64,000 nucleotides of DNA. It comes from Streptomyces sp. NBC_01446 (GTDB taxonomy: Bacteria; Actinomycetota; Actinomycetes; Streptomycetales; Streptomycetaceae). Shown in pieces: positions 60,557 to 64,000 of the stretch; position 1 is the first letter of the stretch, and every line of letters begins with the position of its first letter. The notes under the pieces are model-generated. The model did no database searches and was not told the DNA's origin. It saw only the letters and a program-made list of their open reading frames with translations. A program made the position numbers and the translations under genes. The stretch is taken from assembly GCF_026340095.1 (NCBI RefSeq), contig NZ_JAPEPO010000004.1, forward strand, positions 42,691-106,690, in the 5' to 3' direction.

Positions 60557-60903
60557 ACTGGCACTCACCACGGCCAGAAAACAGGGCCCTCGCCCACGCA
60601 GGGAAGGCAGCGCCCGACTCGAGTGGCTTCCCCAGCCACAGGGAGCATGCGCACGATTGCGGCCATGCGCATCCGTCATACACAGGGCAGCGGGCTCTCT
60701 CACCCGTCGCAAGCCTCAATTCCGCAGGTCACGGGCATGCTCGTATTGCGATTCTCAGCAATCTGAACTGGGGTTTCTCACAGCATGGCACTCGCAAAAC
60801 TCACTCCTCTGCGGTGGGCCATCGCCCCTGACCAGGCCCAATGGCGCGCCACGCATGACACTGCGGTGAGAGGTTAGTCGGGCATCGAAGCGAGAGTCAG
60901 CAC
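60498..60903 (+). repeat. Duplicated ~410-bp element downstream of array 2 (copy 2)
   Basis: This is the counterpart of 59633-60044. Conserved landmarks are the spacer/repeat unit, CATCCGTCATACAC, GCGGGCTCTCTCACCCGTC, TATTGCGATTCTCAGCAA and GAACTGGGGTTTCTCACAGC. The short frame is cut to 30 residues by a TAG. High conservation of non-coding parts suggests a functional trailer, a transposon-end region or a recent duplication. Confidence 0.85.
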
Positions 60904-61084
60904 GCAGGGGACCATCACCCGTTGCGCAATCATTGCCAGTGGCCTCGCGTCAACGACTTGAGCAGTAAGAAAGTGCAGTCAGGACAGTGTGCAACGTCGT
61001 TGAACTGCCCAATGCCGTGCCTGTAGCCGCCGGCCGCTGCGCAGATGAGTGCGCACCTCCCCCTGTATTGCGCAGTGGATAAGG

Positions 61085-62878
61085 CTACGGGTGCGCACTG
61101 CTGTGGTGGCTGCGCAGTGCCTGGTATCGGCGCTCGAACCCGGAGGCGAGATGCTCGGCGCGCTGCAGATCGTCGCGGGTCAGCTGCCGGTTGCCCGACT
61201 TGATCCCGTCGTGGGCGAGCCGATTCAGCAGCGCCTCGTACGTCGGAGGTTCACCCAGGCGCCCGTATGCGTCGGCCCACCGGCGGTAGATGCGCTGCTC
61301 CAGTGCGTACCGGCGCAGGGTACTGGGGCTGACCGGCTGTCCCTTGTCGCCCAGGACACCAGACGCAGCAAGCTGTTGGGATATCTCCTCCCAGGCTGCT
61401 CCGCCCTTGGGTTCCCTGCCGTGGGTGTCCACGTAGTTCTGGTAGGCGCGGTAGTACCGGTCGGGGTTCGTGAGCCGGGCGAGCTCCTCCCCCACTTCCC
61501 CTGCGTCGTCCTGCGTCGTGGAAGTGTCGAGGGCTACGTCGATCTGTGCGCGGTCCCGCTGTGAGGGAACCGGCACCAAGTCGTCCGACGAAGTCTTGCT
61601 TGGCGCCAGCCCGGCGGCGGGACTCATGTCCGCGACGCTAGGGGCTGGGAGTGGCTCCGCTGTCACCTCAGCGGGCAGCAAGTGCGCCTCGGGAGCATCC
61701 AGGTTGTAGCGCTCTCGCAGGTACTGCGCGAACGCTGCCGCATCGGGTGAGGCACCGAACTCCTCGACATAGGCACGGGCCACATCCCAATAGAACGCCG
61801 CCCACGTCTCCTGCGAGACCGGCACCTCAGCCTGTGGCCCCTCCCCGTCGCCCATGTTCTGGCGGCCCACGCTCGCCTCACTCCTGAACGCATATTCGGC
61901 GAGGAGCGGCACCAGCTCCCCCTCCGGCAGCGGACTGCCGTCGACCTGGGCGGCGCCATGCTCATCCCGCAGATAGTGCGCGAACTGAGCCGCCGTCGGC
62001 ACGACCTGATACTCAGCCAGAAACTCCTCAAAAGGGCCGAAGTAGTCGACTGAATCCGCCGCCTCGACATGGTGCGCCGGCAACTGCTGGGCGAACCACG
62101 CACCCGAAGGTTCTGCCGCAGAAACCTCTACAGCGTCGATCGGCAACTCCAGCTCCGCTGGCTGCTGCCGCGCGGCCGGCAGCAGCCGTGATTCGATGCC
62201 CGCTGCCTCGAGCCCCGCCGGAGCGGTCTCCGTGAGCGGGACGCCGTAGCGCGCCAGGCGCAGCGGCATCAGGGACTCGACGGGGGCCTTGCGGCGCCAG
62301 CCGCGCCCGAAGCGGGAGTGCAGCCGCGCCTGGTAGACCATGCGCTCCTGCTCCAGCTTGATGACCGCCTCGTAGGAACGCAGCTCCCACAGCTTCATGC
62401 GGCGCCACAGCAGGAACGTGGGCAGCGGACAGAGCAGCCAGCGCGTGAGGCGCACGCCCTCCATGTGCTTGTCGGCCGTGATGTCCGCGATCCGGCCCAC
62501 CGCGTGCCGCGCCGCCTCGATGGAGACGACGAACAGGATCGGGATGACGGCGTGCATGCCGACCCCGAGCGGGTCCGGCCAGGCAGCCGCGCCGTTGAAC
62601 GCGATCGTCGCCGCGGTCAGCAGCCACGCCGTCTGGCGCAGCAGCGGGAACGGGATGCGGATCCAGGTCAGCAGCAGATCCAGCGCGAGCAGTACACAGA
62701 TACCCGCGTCGATACCGATCGGGAACACATAGCTGAAGTTCCCGAACCCCTTCCGGCGCGCGAGCGAGCGAACGGCCGCGTACGAACCCGCGAAACCGAT
62801 GCCGGCGATGACCACCGCACCCGCGACGACCACGCCCATGAGTATGCGGTGCGTCCGCGTCAGCTGCGGCGCGGCCAC
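61085..62878 (-). CDS. DUF2637 membrane protein of plasmid/integrative-element type
   Basis: The protein has 597 residues from GTG 62878, which has GGGAGG five bases upstream; an open frame reaches 62932. Four membrane helices fill the first 140 residues (ILMGVVVAGAVVIAGIGFAGSY, GIDAGICVLLALDLLLTW, TAWLLTAATIAFNGAAAW, AVIPILFVVSIEAARHAVGR), with the YVFPIGIDAG motif of DUF2637. The long cytoplasmic C-terminus is acidic, with two similar blocks (FAHYLRDEHG and FAQYLRERYN), and a helix-turn-helix-like end. DUF2637 proteins are common on actinobacterial conjugative elements. Confidence 0.8.
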   Translation of the reverse strand: MAAPQLTRTHRILMGVVVAGAVVIAGIGFAGSYAAVRSLARRKGFGNFSYVFPIGIDAGICVLLALDLLLTWIRIPFPLLRQTAWLLTAATIAFNGAAAWPDPLGVGMHAVIPILFVVSIEAARHAVGRIADITADKHMEGVRLTRWLLCPLPTFLLWRRMKLWELRSYEAVIKLEQERMVYQARLHSRFGRGWRRKAPVESLMPLRLARYGVPLTETAPAGLEAAGIESRLLPAARQQPAELELPIDAVEVSAAEPSGAWFAQQLPAHHVEAADSVDYFGPFEEFLAEYQVVPTAAQFAHYLRDEHGAAQVDGSPLPEGELVPLLAEYAFRSEASVGRQNMGDGEGPQAEVPVSQETWAAFYWDVARAYVEEFGASPDAAAFAQYLRERYNLDAPEAHLLPAEVTAEPLPAPSVADMSPAAGLAPSKTSSDDLVPVPSQRDRAQIDVALDTSTTQDDAGEVGEELARLTNPDRYYRAYQNYVDTHGREPKGGAAWEEISQQLAASGVLGDKGQPVSPSTLRRYALEQRIYRRWADAYGRLGEPPTYEALLNRLAHDGIKSGNRQLTRDDLQRAEHLASGFERRYQALRSHHSSAHP

Positions 62879-63191
62879 ACCATCCTCCCGCCCTAACCCA
62901 CCCTCACCCTCTGCTCCTCCCCCGCCCCGCACGCCCCAACAACCCCCATCACCTCGCGGTCAACTCACCCACCACAATTCACTTTTGCACACCCGAACAA
63001 GCCACGACACAGCAAACCGCTAACTGCCCACAACCACACACCAGTTGACCCATCCAACAGGGACCGAGAAGTTGAACCGGCCGAACCATCTCACGTGCCC
63101 GGGAGACTCGACCCGCGACAACCTTCCTGCCAGCCCACCCCACTCGCGCCCCACGCACCCGGGCCGATGCTCACGCGGGTTCCCTTCCGTG

Positions 63192-63764
63192 TTACCTGAG
63201 TTCAACGGCGTAGCTGTTTCCGTCGAACTCCCATCCGTCGGTGCCTTCACCGATGTCCTGCACGATGACGTCGTCGATGAAGTGGTCTTCGAGTTCGTCG
63301 TCGGTGAGCTCGCCGGCCGTCCAGAGTTCCTCGATCGCGTCCCAGTCACCCTGGCTCCCGTCGATGCGCAGGGGCGCGGCTTTGCGTGTTCCGCGTTCGC
63401 GCCGGTCGGCGCCGGTGGTGACATAGCCGCTGATCTCGAACTGGCCGTTCTTGACCTGGTCGGGGATCGGGTCGGCAGGGACGAGGGCGACGTTCTCGTA
63501 GGCGGTGTGGATGAGATCGCGGTAGCTACGGCGGACGTTGTACTCCGGATCGGACAGCCAGTTGAGAAGAGTCTTGACGGTCACGTCGAGCCCGGACTCT
63601 TCCAGGGCCTGGTATCCGCGGTGTGTTCCGGTGAGCTGGGAGAGCTGGGCGTGCCAGTGCTTGGCGCTGTACGACGACAGCCGGTGGCGGGGCGTGACCT
63701 GGGCGCGCAGGAGGTCGGTGAGGGCGGCGCCCAGGGACCCTCCGTGGCCGGTGGGGCCGGCCAT
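63192..63764 (-). CDS. Uncharacterised protein with putative helix-turn-helix
   Basis: The protein has 190 residues from ATG 63764, overlapping the upstream stop by one base. It reads LTDLLRAQVTPRHRLSSYSA, then a possible helix-turn-helix LDVTVKTLLNWLSDPEYNVRR and SYRDLIHTAYENVA. A strongly acidic C-terminus ends DGWEFDGNSYAVEL. The layout (central HTH, acidic end) slightly recalls replication or terminal proteins of Streptomyces linear replicons, but the likeness is weak. It is probably a plasmid or integrative-element gene. Confidence 0.55.
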   Translation of the reverse strand: MAGPTGHGGSLGAALTDLLRAQVTPRHRLSSYSAKHWHAQLSQLTGTHRGYQALEESGLDVTVKTLLNWLSDPEYNVRRSYRDLIHTAYENVALVPADPIPDQVKNGQFEISGYVTTGADRRERGTRKAAPLRIDGSQGDWDAIEELWTAGELTDDELEDHFIDDVIVQDIGEGTDGWEFDGNSYAVELR

Positions 63765-64000
63765 CAGTCGTCACCCTCGGGAATCATCTCGCCCGGCTGG
63801 ATGAACTTGGCCTTGACCTCGCCGAAGCCGGTCCCGATCCGGTACGTGGCGGGGGGCGTGCCGGGTGGCGTCCAGAAGACGGCCGCGTCGACGTTGCGCA
63901 GGGCGATGAGCTGGTGGCCCTCCTGGACCGCCTTGAAGGCCACGGTCCAGTGGCGCACGGACGCCTCGGCGACCATGCTCATGCGCCAGTCCGGCCGCCA
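63764..64000 (-). CDS. Small uncharacterised protein (5' end may lie outside window)
   Basis: The frame is open to the right edge. ATG codons at 63982 and 63976 are possible starts, giving about 72 residues. It contains SVRHWTVAFKAVQEGHQLIAL, FWTPPGTPPATYRIG and FGEVKAKFIQPGEM. It is translationally coupled to the next gene. No family recognised. Confidence 0.45.
   Translation of the reverse strand, partial: WRPDWRMSMVAEASVRHWTVAFKAVQEGHQLIALRNVDAAVFWTPPGTPPATYRIGTGFGEVKAKFIQPGEMIPEGDD

Noticed and set aside
59174..60712. Several frames with repeated ARAGRT, SPPLAR or ASGGD units suggesting repeat proteins
   Set aside because: They are translations of the CRISPR repeats.
60904..61084. Possible third array or small gene right of copy 2
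   Set aside because: No repeat unit or coding frame with a start signal was found.

Overview
The window is very GC-rich, with dense actinobacterial gene packing, GTG/TTG starts and Streptomyces-type proteins (EACC1-like caspase remnant, DUF2637 membrane protein, many degenerate IS5/IS6/ISL3 elements). It is best read as an accessory region of a Streptomyces-like chromosome or large plasmid. All calls come from reading the sequence; no database search was run.

Region 1 (1-20230) is a contractile injection system (CIS). It opens with a divergent YVTN beta-propeller gene that runs off the left edge. The plus-strand run that follows encodes a sheath (2925-4175), a tube (4193-4657), a 1097-residue protein with membrane segments, a protein with a restriction-endonuclease-like toxin C-terminus (8313-9647), two small baseplate-type proteins, a gpD/VgrG-like spike (10664-12577), a gp25-like wedge (12577-13047), baseplate J (13040-14494), a large baseplate-type protein (14534-16840) and a possible tip protein. 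It ends with a two-gene module (a conserved partner plus a DUF2235 hydrolase of the Tle1 phospholipase type). I see one sheath gene, one tube gene and no AAA+ ATPase, so it does not look like the common Streptomyces CIS.

Region 2 (20231-34500) is a transposon-scarred cargo zone. It holds an IS5 transposase, an intact IS3 element, ISL3/IS6/integrase relics and remnants of a hydrolase-caspase conflict locus. It also carries a second, closely similar copy of the DUF2235 module, three peptidoglycan hydrolases that share a wall-binding domain (M23 peptidase, lytic transglycosylase, amidase-like) and a protealysin-like M4 protease. None of these lytic enzymes has a visible signal peptide.

Region 3 (34984-38891) carries a membrane protein and a compact lasso-peptide operon. 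The order is a 38-residue precursor, a fused leader peptidase (B) and an asparagine-synthetase-like cyclase (C). Degraded IS5 pieces and a truncated Cas3 HD fragment follow.

Region 4 (40612-43880) encodes a hyaluronan-synthase-like glycosyltransferase and a UDP-glucose dehydrogenase, an exopolysaccharide module. Region 5 (44201-48196) is a CHAT protease gene with a small downstream partner.

Region 6 (48578-60903) is the most striking. A complete type I-E interference operon (cas3, cas8e, cas11, cas7, cas5, cas6e) runs straight into a DDE transposase of the TniA/TnsB/MuA type and a TniB/TnsC-type ATPase. These occupy the positions where cas1 and cas2 normally lie. Two short CRISPR arrays follow on the other side. 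Both end in the same divergent repeat-spacer-repeat unit and the same roughly 410-bp element. This may be a CRISPR-linked transposition system or an interference locus that recruited a transposon core.

Region 7 (61085-64000) holds a DUF2637 membrane protein and two small genes typical of actinobacterial plasmids or integrative elements.
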